A stretch of 7,850 nt of DNA, from assembly GCA_003695605.1 (NCBI GenBank), contig RFIK01000072.1:1-7850 (forward strand), in the 5' to 3' direction. A program made the position numbers and the translations under genes. Below the pieces are notes generated by a model. That model was not told the origin of the DNA. It searched no databases and saw nothing but the letters and a program-made list of their open reading frames with translations. This DNA comes from Chlorobiota bacterium. Its GTDB lineage: Bacteria > Bacteroidota > Ignavibacteria > Kapaibacteriales > NICIL-2. Positions within the stretch are counted from its first letter, which is position 1, and each line of letters opens with the position of its first letter. Below, in pieces: positions 1 through 7,053 of the stretch.

Positions 1-768
1 CACATCATCTGCGGGGCTGGTCCTCTCACGTGCGAATTAGCGGCTCGCTTCGAAGAACGTTACCGCATCCCGATCATCCACGGCTACGGACTTTCCGAGA
101 CGACGTGCTATTCATGCTTCCTTGAACTCGAACTAAGCCCCGAGGAGCATCGCCACTGGATGCTGGACTTCGGTTTTCCATCCATCGGCGCGCCGATCCC
201 ACAGAATGAAATGGCAATTCACGATGCACAGGGCAATCCGCTCCCCGAGGGTGAACGCGGAGAAATTGTCATCCGTGGATGGAATGTCATGAAAGGCTAC
301 GACGCAAATCCAAGCGCGAACGAAGAAGCATTCGCACACGGCTGGTTCCGTAGCGGCGATGAGGGTTTCTTCGTCCGCTCACCGAACGGTGTGCCGTACT
401 TTTTCATCACTGGTCGCATCAAGGAGCTGATTATTCGTGGCGGAGTCAACATTGCACCCTTGGAGATAGACGAAGTGCTCGCGCGTGCACCGGGAGTCAA
501 AGCGGGTATCGCAGTTGGATTCGAGCACGACCTCTATGGCGAAGAAGTCGGGGCGCTCGTCATTCCTGCCGAAGGAGCATCGGAAGAAGCAATCCTCAAC
601 TACTGCCGTCAGCATCTTCCATTTCACAAGTGCCCCAAAGTCGTCCTTTTTGCCGAGTCGCTGCCCGTCACCTCAACGGGGAAATACCAACGGAACCGTG
701 TCAAGCATTTGTTTCAGGCATGGCGGTCGGTGCAGTTTCAGAAAGTACCGGAGCACGGAGGACGGTAG
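1..768 (+). CDS. AMP-forming acyl-CoA synthetase (ANL superfamily), C-terminal part, 5' truncated by window edge
   Basis: The frame is open from base 1 and gives 255 residues before the TAG at 766-768; the start lies left of the window, and the family is usually about 450-600 residues. Class I adenylate-forming enzymes activate a carboxylic acid with ATP and transfer the acyl group to CoA. Visible motifs, numbered from the first residue here, are GAGPL (5-9, the A4-like GAAPL position), GYGLSETT (28-35, A5, adenine and acyl-AMP binding), GWFRSGDEG (114-122, A7, ribose-binding Asp), GRIKELIIRGG (138-148, A8 hinge, then NIAPLEID) and PVTSTGKYQRN (222-232, A10, with the catalytic Lys at 228). 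All key motifs look intact, so the enzyme is probably active. The GWFRSGDEGF form occurs in several medium/long-chain acyl-CoA and oxalate-CoA ligases, but the acid-binding pocket is mostly outside the window, so the substrate cannot be named. The last 68 bases overlap the convergent membrane-protein gene. Confidence 0.95.
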   Translation, partial: HIICGAGPLTCELAARFEERYRIPIIHGYGLSETTCYSCFLELELSPEEHRHWMLDFGFPSIGAPIPQNEMAIHDAQGNPLPEGERGEIVIRGWNVMKGYDANPSANEEAFAHGWFRSGDEGFFVRSPNGVPYFFITGRIKELIIRGGVNIAPLEIDEVLARAPGVKAGIAVGFEHDLYGEEVGALVIPAEGASEEAILNYCRQHLPFHKCPKVVLFAESLPVTSTGKYQRNRVKHLFQAWRSVQFQKVPEHGGR

Positions 769-1792
769 CCAGGGAGATACCCTCCCGCGCTGCACAGATA
801 CCACCAACGAGCATGACGCTTACGTAGTTGAGCGCATGCGCAATGGTGATGAAGACAAACGCTTCTTCTAATGGCACCTGATAGAGACGGCTGATTGCTT
901 CAGCAACCAGTGCGTGGACAACGCCGATCGCGCCAGGAGTCGGTGCAATGGTCGTTCCAACAGCAACGACAAGCAGGATGATGCACGCATCCCAGAACGT
1001 CCAGCTCATCCCAGGTGGCAATGACATTGGCACTGCGAAAAGCACAATCCACAGCGGCAAGGCGTAGAGGAACCAAATTGCAAGCGACTCAACCACTATA
1101 CGGAGAGCGTCCCCACCGTGTCGCATAATCCGTAGGCCGCGGCGGAATGAATCGAAGATTTCCCGGATACGCGCAGCGACTGCAGGCTTGAACACTCGGA
1201 CAAGGCGTACTGCAATTTGCTCACCGAGCGAGGTGATGCCAAGTGCGACGATTGCAACGACCAGAATGAGGCCACCTAATGCCAACGACCGCAATCCTTC
1301 CCCAACTATCCACTGCGGCAATGCTTTGGATGTAAGCTCAGGCAGGAACATCACCGCGAGCACAAGAAAAACAGCAAGCTGCAGGACGTCAACCATACGC
1401 TCAGCAATGACTGACGCAAGAACGAGTGCGCTCGAGACGCCTACTCTCCGCGCCAGGACGTATGGACGCAGCACTTCACCACTTCGGGGGATGATGTTGT
1501 TTGCTGTGTACCCGACCATCACCGCTGAAAATAGATCCCGCATCCGTACAGCTGGCATGTCCGGCACTGCTCGGAGCATTGTCCGCCAGCGAAGAGCACG
1601 CATCCAATGCGATGCAATCACCGGAACGACACTGGCAAGCGCAAGCGGATAGTTGACCTGCTCGAGTGTTTGCCAGACATGCGCAAGATCGAGAACCGAC
1701 GCAATCCAGATGATTACGCCCGCAAGCACAACCGCCCCGAGCACAATTTTCCAGAGAACCGGCTTCGGAGAGTGTTGCTGGCTCTGTTCCAT
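701..1792 (-). CDS. YbhN/UPF0104-type integral membrane protein (lysylphosphatidylglycerol synthase TM-region family)
   Basis: This 363-residue protein has about seven or eight hydrophobic segments, near residues 14-34, 47-63, 121-150, 167-187, 233-255, 268-290 and 310-333. It matches the family related to the flippase half of MprF. The conserved pattern is visible: NNIIPRSGEVLRP (98-110), SVIAERMVDV (127-136) and PTPGAIG (284-290). Members are inner-membrane proteins, often unnamed, with suggested roles in lipid or isoprenoid-linked translocation. There is no attached soluble aminoacyl-transferase domain, so lysyl-PG synthesis itself is not expected. The ATG at 1792-1790 lies 5 bases after the stop of the secreted-protein gene. 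The AAAGG before it overlaps that TAA stop and leaves only 2 bases to the ATG, so initiation probably depends on ribosomes ending the upstream gene. No better start is seen nearby. The last 22 codons and the stop overlap the opposing acyl-CoA synthetase gene. Family is confident; substrate unknown. Confidence 0.9.
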   Translation of the reverse strand: MEQSQQHSPKPVLWKIVLGAVVLAGVIIWIASVLDLAHVWQTLEQVNYPLALASVVPVIASHWMRALRWRTMLRAVPDMPAVRMRDLFSAVMVGYTANNIIPRSGEVLRPYVLARRVGVSSALVLASVIAERMVDVLQLAVFLVLAVMFLPELTSKALPQWIVGEGLRSLALGGLILVVAIVALGITSLGEQIAVRLVRVFKPAVAARIREIFDSFRRGLRIMRHGGDALRIVVESLAIWFLYALPLWIVLFAVPMSLPPGMSWTFWDACIILLVVAVGTTIAPTPGAIGVVHALVAEAISRLYQVPLEEAFVFITIAHALNYVSVMLVGGICAAREGISLATVLRAPVLSETAPTAMPETNA

Positions 1793-1794
1793 CG

Positions 1795-1799
1795 CCTTT
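1795..1799 (-). promoter_or_regulatory. Short-spaced ribosome site of the YbhN-type gene, overlapping the previous stop
   Basis: AAAGG on the - strand, of which the first two bases belong to the TAA stop (1800-1798) of the secreted-protein gene. Only 2 bases separate it from the ATG at 1792, shorter than the usual 5-9, which points to termination-reinitiation coupling. Confidence 0.4.
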
Positions 1800-4700
1800 A
1801 GCGAGCGACGGTGAACTTCTCGGCCGTTACTCCACCACTACCGACACAGCGAACAAAGTACACACCCGGAGGAAGCGATCCTACGTCGTAGCGCAGCGAC
1901 ACTACGGAATTGGTGAACACTTCACGCACTCCTTCAACGGGACGACCGAACATATCCACGACCGTGAGCTCGAGTCGTTCTGGGTTCGGCGTCGAAAGAC
2001 GCACCGTGACCTCATCACTTGCGGGGTTGGGCGCGATCTCAACACTCGGCTGGGCGACAATGACTTGATCGCCCACACTCGCTACGCTATCGGTCAAGCC
2101 AATATTGTCGAGATACCAGCCATCATCAACGCCAATAGCGCCGGCAACGAGGACGAACTTCACATAGACAGTATCGCCGACATGCTGCGCAAGTGAATGG
2201 TGCGCCCAATGCCAGGGTGCTGTTTGGATTGTCGCGTTGTTGCCCCACTCTGGGACAGATGAGCGATTGTACGTTGCCCACCAGCGCCAGGTACGACCGA
2301 AGTCCGTACTGTACTGCACGCTCCCGTAATGGGATGATGCTGCACGAATTAGTGCGATGTGGGCAAAGGAGAACGTCGTTTTATTGCTGGGAACTACAAA
2401 TGGCGCTAGGACGACTGTGTTCGTCGTTCCGGGGATGTAGTTGCCACTGGGCGAATCGGTCAGGGAGTTCGGCGCCGAGAGTGCACGGCTGCTTGTACGA
2501 CTCCATTGTGGGTTTGATGGTACAATCACTCCATCGGAACTGCGCGCGTTGTAACCATAGAAGGCAACAGTATCGGCAGCATCACGATCGAACCGAAGCT
2601 GAATGTCATCCAGGGGTGGACCGCTATATGCAAGAACCTGCTGGGTCCCTGCGCTGTAGGTCACTGTCGGACCGCGCTTGCCGACAGCACGAAGCGAAAT
2701 CCAGTAGAACTGCTTGATCGGAAGCCGGAGGAGATAGGAGCTTTTCTCCCCAGCCTGAACAGTTGGTACACTGACGCTATCGGCAGCTTGGCCGTTGCTA
2801 TAGATAACAACGCGGTCAAAGTCGTGGAAGTACGAGCTATCCACGTGCATGCTTGGGTTTGTCCACTCAAGCAGGATTCCATCTAAGTGTGGCTTGGCAA
2901 CGAGTTCGGTTGGAGGCATCGGCTCGAGTGCACCGCCGGTAAAGACACTGGCAGCAACTGGTGTGCTTTCCAATCCATCGCTCGTTCGCACGATGATTTC
3001 GTAGGTATATTGCTGTCCATCGTTGAGTCCTTGGTCAGTGTACGTGGTGGTTCCGGCGGGCAACTCTGCAATCTGCTGACCATCGCGGCGAACGATCAGC
3101 ACATAGTCGCCGATCGGCTCACCGAGCATCGTGGATGTTGGATTTGACCATGACAGCACTGCTTGCGTTGGATTCTGATACGTGTTGGCAATGCGGAGAT
3201 TCTCAATTGGACGTGGACCAAGCGTTACGATCACAACGTAGGTATCATTGGTTGACATTGCACCGTTGGGTGAATCCGGCATCCAGAAGCAGGGGTAGAA
3301 TTTTCCGCCCCTGGCAGCAATGCTCGTGTAGTCGCCCCAATAGTTTCCACCACTTCCTCCTTGGGGGGAGACAGTGTTCGGCGATCGGAAGTACCACGTC
3401 TGCGGTGTCAACCGAAAGCGCCGCCAAGTTGAACCACCGTCACGCGAAATAGCAAGGTATGCATCAGCACCGGTGTTATCGGGCGAATTCTGTGAGCTGT
3501 AGTACAGAACGCCGATCGCACCTGTCAGTGGATCAACTGCAATCGCTGGCATGAACACGTCATTGTTGCGCGTGTTATCGTCCACCCGAATCGGTGACGA
3601 CCACGTTTCTCCTTGATCGGTCGAGCGGACAAGGTACACACCAGGGAGTTGCGTCGTCATGTGCCGACCTGCTTGCACCAGATAAACCCAACCGCGGCGC
3701 GGCCCATTCGAGCGGTCAACCGCAATGGCAGGATAAGAACTGATTCGCATGTTTTGCTTCTGCGCTAGCTCGTAGCGCCCATTGGAGGAGTTATACGTTC
3801 CAAGAGAGAGTACTGACTGCGCTGTTTTTGCTGGGCGGAAACTATACCCACCGTCCGTGCTGACACGCACGATCGCATCGGTTCGAGCGCCGCTTGCACC
3901 CGAGCGATACGCAACGTAGAGGATGCCGTTCGGTCCAACACACGGCATCGGTGACTGAATGCTGCCGAACGCGAGTTGGAGCGGTGGCTGATCCCAGCTT
4001 TGCCCCCCATCGATCGAACGGGAGAAGGCGATGTAGTTCGGCTCATTCCGGCTGAAATGTGTCCAGGCGACGTACACTTTGTTCGCATGGGGTGACGCAG
4101 GATCATCATCGGCAGCCATGAGCCATTTATCATTGAACGGAGGGTTCGTTTGCCCTTCGTAGTACCACACGTAGGGGAGCATCGTCCAGGTCATCCCGCC
4201 ATCAGTGGACTTGCACACGATGACATAGTTGTCCCCATTGGTGTTATCTTGCTTGAGCCGCGCCCAGCCGTAGCCGTAGTAGAGATTGCCCTGGGCATCG
4301 TATGCAAGTGCCGGATCGAAGTTTGTCTGCCCACCGTTAGTTGGTGTGCCGATATTGGCATTGCTCGGCAGGAGCGTTCGTGTCCACGTTTGTCCGCCAT
4401 CTTTGGTGACAAACGCTGTCATTCGATACCCCCGCACACCGTTGTATTCGATGTCGTTCGAGTTCGCGACGATGTTCTTTGGGTCGCGAGGATTGACGGC
4501 GATCCACGTTTCCGTTTGGTCGTACGGTGCACCACCAGAAGCATTGGCTATCGGGAAACCATCGGGAGATACCAAGCCATTCTGGAAGCGGGATACGTGT
4601 TTTTCCGTTCCTGGCGGATAGCTCGGTGCTTTCATCCAGAACGTCGGCTTGCGGAAGCCGACTCCCGCCAACTCGCTAGTCGGACGCAGGTAGAGCGGGA

Positions 4701-4815
4701 TCGTCCGTGCATCGTACTGCGCTGACAGTGGAGCAATAAGTGCACTCACTACTCCAACGACGTGGAGGCATCGTAAAACACGGTTCATCATCGTTACCAG
4801 TGAAATGTTGAACAC
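1798..4815 (-). CDS. Secreted BNR/Asp-box propeller protein with FN3 domains and C-terminal T9SS (Por) sorting domain
   Basis: This 1005-residue protein is predicted to be exported and surface-bound or released. Order of parts: signal peptide (basic/polar start, hydrophobic core about 16-30, likely cleavage after LSA at 30-32, no lipobox); a beta-propeller-like region with six Asp-boxes starting at 137, 203, 267, 319, 398 and 457 (SxDGGxTW type); the motif NYWGDYTSIA (491-500) that often closes such propellers; two FN3-like modules (about 534-625 and 632-730); a jelly-roll-like module (about 740-910) with a seventh Asp-box at 836-843 and DDGWYLDNIGL (897-907); and a T9SS type A sorting domain (about 922-1005) with IAPNPASDEVTV, VVDMFGRPV and LPPGVYFVR. 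In T9SS organisms this tail directs outer-membrane export and is then removed. I see no FRIP-type motif or clear sialidase catalytic set, so binding or adhesion is more likely than glycan cleavage, despite a probable automatic label of exo-sialidase. A GTG at 4815 is chosen because a good ribosome site lies 10 bases upstream; ATGs at 4791 and 4788 also keep the signal peptide. Confidence 0.93.
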   Translation of the reverse strand: MFNISLVTMMNRVLRCLHVVGVVSALIAPLSAQYDARTIPLYLRPTSELAGVGFRKPTFWMKAPSYPPGTEKHVSRFQNGLVSPDGFPIANASGGAPYDQTETWIAVNPRDPKNIVANSNDIEYNGVRGYRMTAFVTKDGGQTWTRTLLPSNANIGTPTNGGQTNFDPALAYDAQGNLYYGYGWARLKQDNTNGDNYVIVCKSTDGGMTWTMLPYVWYYEGQTNPPFNDKWLMAADDDPASPHANKVYVAWTHFSRNEPNYIAFSRSIDGGQSWDQPPLQLAFGSIQSPMPCVGPNGILYVAYRSGASGARTDAIVRVSTDGGYSFRPAKTAQSVLSLGTYNSSNGRYELAQKQNMRISSYPAIAVDRSNGPRRGWVYLVQAGRHMTTQLPGVYLVRSTDQGETWSSPIRVDDNTRNNDVFMPAIAVDPLTGAIGVLYYSSQNSPDNTGADAYLAISRDGGSTWRRFRLTPQTWYFRSPNTVSPQGGSGGNYWGDYTSIAARGGKFYPCFWMPDSPNGAMSTNDTYVVIVTLGPRPIENLRIANTYQNPTQAVLSWSNPTSTMLGEPIGDYVLIVRRDGQQIAELPAGTTTYTDQGLNDGQQYTYEIIVRTSDGLESTPVAASVFTGGALEPMPPTELVAKPHLDGILLEWTNPSMHVDSSYFHDFDRVVIYSNGQAADSVSVPTVQAGEKSSYLLRLPIKQFYWISLRAVGKRGPTVTYSAGTQQVLAYSGPPLDDIQLRFDRDAADTVAFYGYNARSSDGVIVPSNPQWSRTSSRALSAPNSLTDSPSGNYIPGTTNTVVLAPFVVPSNKTTFSFAHIALIRAASSHYGSVQYSTDFGRTWRWWATYNRSSVPEWGNNATIQTAPWHWAHHSLAQHVGDTVYVKFVLVAGAIGVDDGWYLDNIGLTDSVASVGDQVIVAQPSVEIAPNPASDEVTVRLSTPNPERLELTVVDMFGRPVEGVREVFTNSVVSLRYDVGSLPPGVYFVRCVGSGGVTAEKFTVAR

Positions 4816-4817
4816 AA

Positions 4818-5384
4818 CTATCTTTCTCCTGCAAGTGAGTCAAGCACAGTGCGAATTTCTTGGTGCACCTGTTCGATTGGTGCATCGCCCCGAATACGGT
4901 AGAGCTTACCGCGCTGCTCGTAGTACGCGAGCACCGGTTCGGTCCGTTCGCGATAGATCCGGAGCCGCTCACGGATTACAGATTCGGTATCGTCGCTCCG
5001 GCCACGCGCGAGCATACGCCGAACAAGCTCGTCATCGGGGACATCAATTGTAAGCACTGCATCCACCGACTGCCCGAAGTCCGCCAGCAGTTGATCGAGT
5101 GCGTAGGCTTGCTCGAGCGTCCGAGGGAAACCGTCGAAGATGCAGCCGTTGCGAAAGCGATCACTCTGCAATGCATCACGAACAACATCGAGTACGATTG
5201 CATCAGGCACTAAATCCCCCGATTCAACGATTGCGCGGATCTGCTGTCCGAGTGCGGTACCATCGGTGATGTGGCGGCGAAACTCTTCACCGGTAGAAAA
5301 ATGCGCCATCCCAAGCCGCTCCCGTAGCAGCGCTGCTTGGGTTCCTTTCCCTGCACCTGGAGGACCGAAAACGATAACATTCAT
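4818..5384 (-). CDS. adk: Adenylate kinase, short-LID form
   Basis: Catalyses ATP + AMP = 2 ADP in the cytosol, setting the adenylate balance. The 188-residue protein starts directly with the P-loop GPPGAGKGT (7-15). It has the AMP-site segment FSTGEEFRR (29-37), the family signature FDGFPRTLEQA (83-93) and the Arg-rich lid edge RGRSDDTESVIRERL (127-141), whose Arg and Asp residues serve phosphate binding. It lacks the roughly 30-residue zinc or hydrogen-bonded LID insertion of E. coli-type enzymes (about 214 residues), so it is the short form also seen in several Bacteroidota and in eukaryotic cytosolic AK1. The ATG overlaps the stop of the pseudouridine synthase gene (ATGA, 5384-5381), with a strong AAAGGA six bases upstream. 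The stop is 2 bases before the GTG of the secreted-protein gene. Linkage to folD and a pseudouridine synthase, rather than the ribosomal-protein/secY cluster, is worth noting. Confidence 0.97.
   Translation of the reverse strand: MNVIVFGPPGAGKGTQAALLRERLGMAHFSTGEEFRRHITDGTALGQQIRAIVESGDLVPDAIVLDVVRDALQSDRFRNGCIFDGFPRTLEQAYALDQLLADFGQSVDAVLTIDVPDDELVRRMLARGRSDDTESVIRERLRIYRERTEPVLAYYEQRGKLYRIRGDAPIEQVHQEIRTVLDSLAGER
4826..4830 (-). promoter_or_regulatory. Ribosome binding site of the secreted T9SS protein
   Basis: AGGAG on the - strand within the last codons of adk. It lies 10 bases before the GTG at 4815-4813 but 34 bases before the first ATG (4791), so it supports the GTG start. The adk stop codon TAG (4820-4818) sits between this site and the GTG. 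Confidence 0.6.
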
Positions 5385-6184
5385 GAACGTTCCTTTCTAT
5401 CGTTTGCAGAGTACAAGTTAGCAAATGTCCAATCAAGCGGCTTGCGTTCATCTGCAGCAGAGGCATACTTACGGAGCACCTGGAGCAACGCCCGAAAGTC
5501 TTTGGGATACTCTGCAGTAATGGTGAACTCAGCATTCGTGGTTGGATGAAAAAACGAAAGCTCGATGGCGTGGAGCGTTGCGCGGGCAATGAGTGGGCGT
5601 TCTTCTTCCCCGCGAGATTTTTTGTAGTACGCTTTCATGGCGGAAAGGTACACGCCATCGCCGATGCCGTAGAGTGGATCAACCAGCAACGGATGCCCAA
5701 TGGCTGCAAGGTGTACGCGAACTTGGTGCTGACGGCCTGTTACCGGCTCGCACTCAAGGAGCGTTGCTCCCATGAAGCGTTCCGTTACGCGAACACGGGT
5801 AAGCGAATCCTTGCCGCGTGCTGATGGGATGACCTTCCCAGGCTTTGCTGGATCGGCAAGCAACGGAATGTCAATGTCGAATGCATCCTGCTCGACGACT
5901 CCCGCAACGACTGCATGGTAGAGTTTCCGCACAGTGTGTCGCTCAAATTGGAGTGACAGGTGACGATGTGCATCTGCCGAGCGCGCAAAGACCATCGCGC
6001 CGCTGGTATCATGGTCGAGCCGATGCACAACGAAAATTTCTCCATACCGCTGGCGAAGCCAATCCCGGAGGTTCGGGATGTCACGCCGAAAGCGATCCGG
6101 CAACGTGTGGAACGACGGCGGTTTGATCACTGCGACGATTGCCTCGTCCTCGTGTACAATCACTGGAAGAGGGGCTTTTCCCAT
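5381..6184 (-). CDS. RluA-family RNA pseudouridine synthase, no S4 domain
   Basis: Isomerises specific uridines to pseudouridine in rRNA and/or tRNA. The 267-residue protein begins with the usual catalytic-domain opening (HEDEAIVAVIKPPSFHTLP, 11-29). It carries the signature HRLDHDTSG (54-62), with catalytic Asp57, and the conserved closing motif GRQHQVRVHLAAIGHPLLVD (150-169). There is no N-terminal S4 RNA-binding domain, so it resembles RluA/RluC-catalytic-only or TruC/RsuA-like small members rather than RluD; the target uridine cannot be told from sequence alone. The start ATG lies 25 bases inside the end of folD with a modest GCAGG six bases ahead. The stop overlaps the adk start as ATGA. 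The tail after about residue 245 (rich in Lys, Arg, Glu) is poorly conserved in this family and also holds the adk ribosome site. Confidence 0.95.
   Translation of the reverse strand: MGKAPLPVIVHEDEAIVAVIKPPSFHTLPDRFRRDIPNLRDWLRQRYGEIFVVHRLDHDTSGAMVFARSADAHRHLSLQFERHTVRKLYHAVVAGVVEQDAFDIDIPLLADPAKPGKVIPSARGKDSLTRVRVTERFMGATLLECEPVTGRQHQVRVHLAAIGHPLLVDPLYGIGDGVYLSAMKAYYKKSRGEEERPLIARATLHAIELSFFHPTTNAEFTITAEYPKDFRALLQVLRKYASAADERKPLDWTFANLYSANDRKERS
5391..5396 (-). promoter_or_regulatory. Ribosome binding site of adk
   Basis: AAAGGA on the - strand, six bases before the adk ATG at 5384-5382 and inside the 3' end of the pseudouridine synthase gene. It fixes the adk start and lets adk be translated independently as well as by ATGA coupling. 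Confidence 0.8.
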
Positions 6185-7053
6185 GCTGTGCCTGCTGCAA
6201 TAGTGATGGTGTTCCGAAGCAACATCGCGATCGTCATCGGCCCGACCCCACCCGGTACGGGAGTCAGCGCGGATGCTTTGTCAGCAACTGAGGCAAAATC
6301 CACATCACCAACGATGCGGTAGCCGTTCGCCGCCGTGGCATCGTCGAGACGATTGATACCGACATCAACGACAACGGCTCCCTGGCGAATATCTCCACCA
6401 CGAATCATCTGGGCTCGACCAATAGCGACAACGAGCACATCCGCCTCGAGCGTGTACCGCCGAAGGTCACGTGCACCGCTATGGCAAACAGTCACGATTG
6501 CATCTGCCCACGGTGCTTTCTGGACAAGCAAATTCGCCAGCGGCTTGCCAACAATCGTACTGCGTCCGACAATAACGACGTGCTTTCCTGCCACACTGAT
6601 CTGGTATCGCCGAAGCAGCTCAACAATTCCTGCAGGTGTGCACGGAAGTAGTGTGGGAAGGCCTACAACAAGCCGCCCGACGTTGACCGGGTGAAAACCA
6701 TCAACGTCTTTCTGCGGAGAAATCGCCTGCAGTATCGTATCTGTCCGCACATGCGCGGGTAACGGCAATTGTACGAGGATGCCGTGGATCGCGGGATCGG
6801 CGTTCCACTGCTCGATGCGTGAGAGGATCTCCTGCTCCGATGTGGTTGCAGGAAGATGCACGACGGTCGAACGAATACCCACCTTCTCGCACGCACGGCT
6901 TTTCGATCGCACGTAGGAAAGTGAAGCCGGATTGTCACCGACAAGGAGAAGTGCAATGTGTGGTTCGATTCCACTGCTCTTGAGCTGAGCAACCTCCACG
7001 GCAAGCTCTTGGTAGATCTCGGCGGCGATGCGTTTCCCATCGAGAAGAATCAT
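6160..7053 (-). CDS. folD: Bifunctional methylenetetrahydrofolate dehydrogenase / methenyltetrahydrofolate cyclohydrolase
   Basis: Interconverts 5,10-methylene-, methenyl- and 10-formyl-tetrahydrofolate in the cytosol, feeding purine and formyl-Met synthesis. With the ATG at 7053 the protein is 297 residues, close to the usual 280-300. Visible: opening ILLDGKRIA; the first signature LSYVRSKSRACEKVGI (45-60) with Tyr47 and the catalytic Lys51; GILVQLPLP (91-99); PQKDVDGFHPVN (113-124), including the conserved Asp118; PCTPAG (137-142); the NADP-binding Rossmann segment VGRSTIVGKP (162-171); and the second signature PVPGGVGPMT (265-274). All expected catalytic residues are present. The frame stays open upstream to 7152, but those 33 codons have no counterpart in FolD and lie inside the upstream gene, so 7053 is the start. 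It overlaps the upstream stop as ATGA (7053-7050). A GGAGG at 7071-7067 is 13 bases from the ATG, which is long and suggests coupling. Confidence 0.97.
   Translation of the reverse strand: MILLDGKRIAAEIYQELAVEVAQLKSSGIEPHIALLLVGDNPASLSYVRSKSRACEKVGIRSTVVHLPATTSEQEILSRIEQWNADPAIHGILVQLPLPAHVRTDTILQAISPQKDVDGFHPVNVGRLVVGLPTLLPCTPAGIVELLRRYQISVAGKHVVIVGRSTIVGKPLANLLVQKAPWADAIVTVCHSGARDLRRYTLEADVLVVAIGRAQMIRGGDIRQGAVVVDVGINRLDDATAANGYRIVGDVDFASVADKASALTPVPGGVGPMTIAMLLRNTITIAAGTAWEKPLFQ

Noticed and set aside
772..786. Small inverted repeat GGGAG...CTCCC just after the acyl-CoA synthetase stop
   Set aside because: The stem is only 5 bases and no T-run follows on either strand, and it lies within the membrane-protein coding region; not a convincing terminator.
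485..871. 128-codon open frame on the + strand
   Set aside because: It lies in another frame of the acyl-CoA synthetase and across the membrane-protein gene; its composition (Ser, Arg, Thr rich, no motif) looks like a shadow.
1188..1652. 154-codon open frame on the + strand, rich in Thr, Arg and Ser
   Set aside because: It is antisense to the multi-pass membrane protein, is low in complexity and lacks motifs.
2193..2717. 174-codon open frame on the + strand, rich in Cys and Arg
   Set aside because: The Cys/Arg/Ser-rich content is what a shadow frame of the opposite gene gives; no ribosome site or family motif was seen.
4150..4725. 191-codon open frame antisense to the secreted protein
   Set aside because: Long antisense frames are common opposite GC-rich genes; it has no recognisable domain and the - strand frame is clearly real through its Asp-boxes and sorting tail.
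4756..4815. Lipoprotein signal for the secreted protein, because of a Cys near the start
   Set aside because: The Cys (residue 16) is at the front of the hydrophobic core and there is no L-A/S-G/A-C lipobox; the LSAQ site fits ordinary signal peptidase cleavage.
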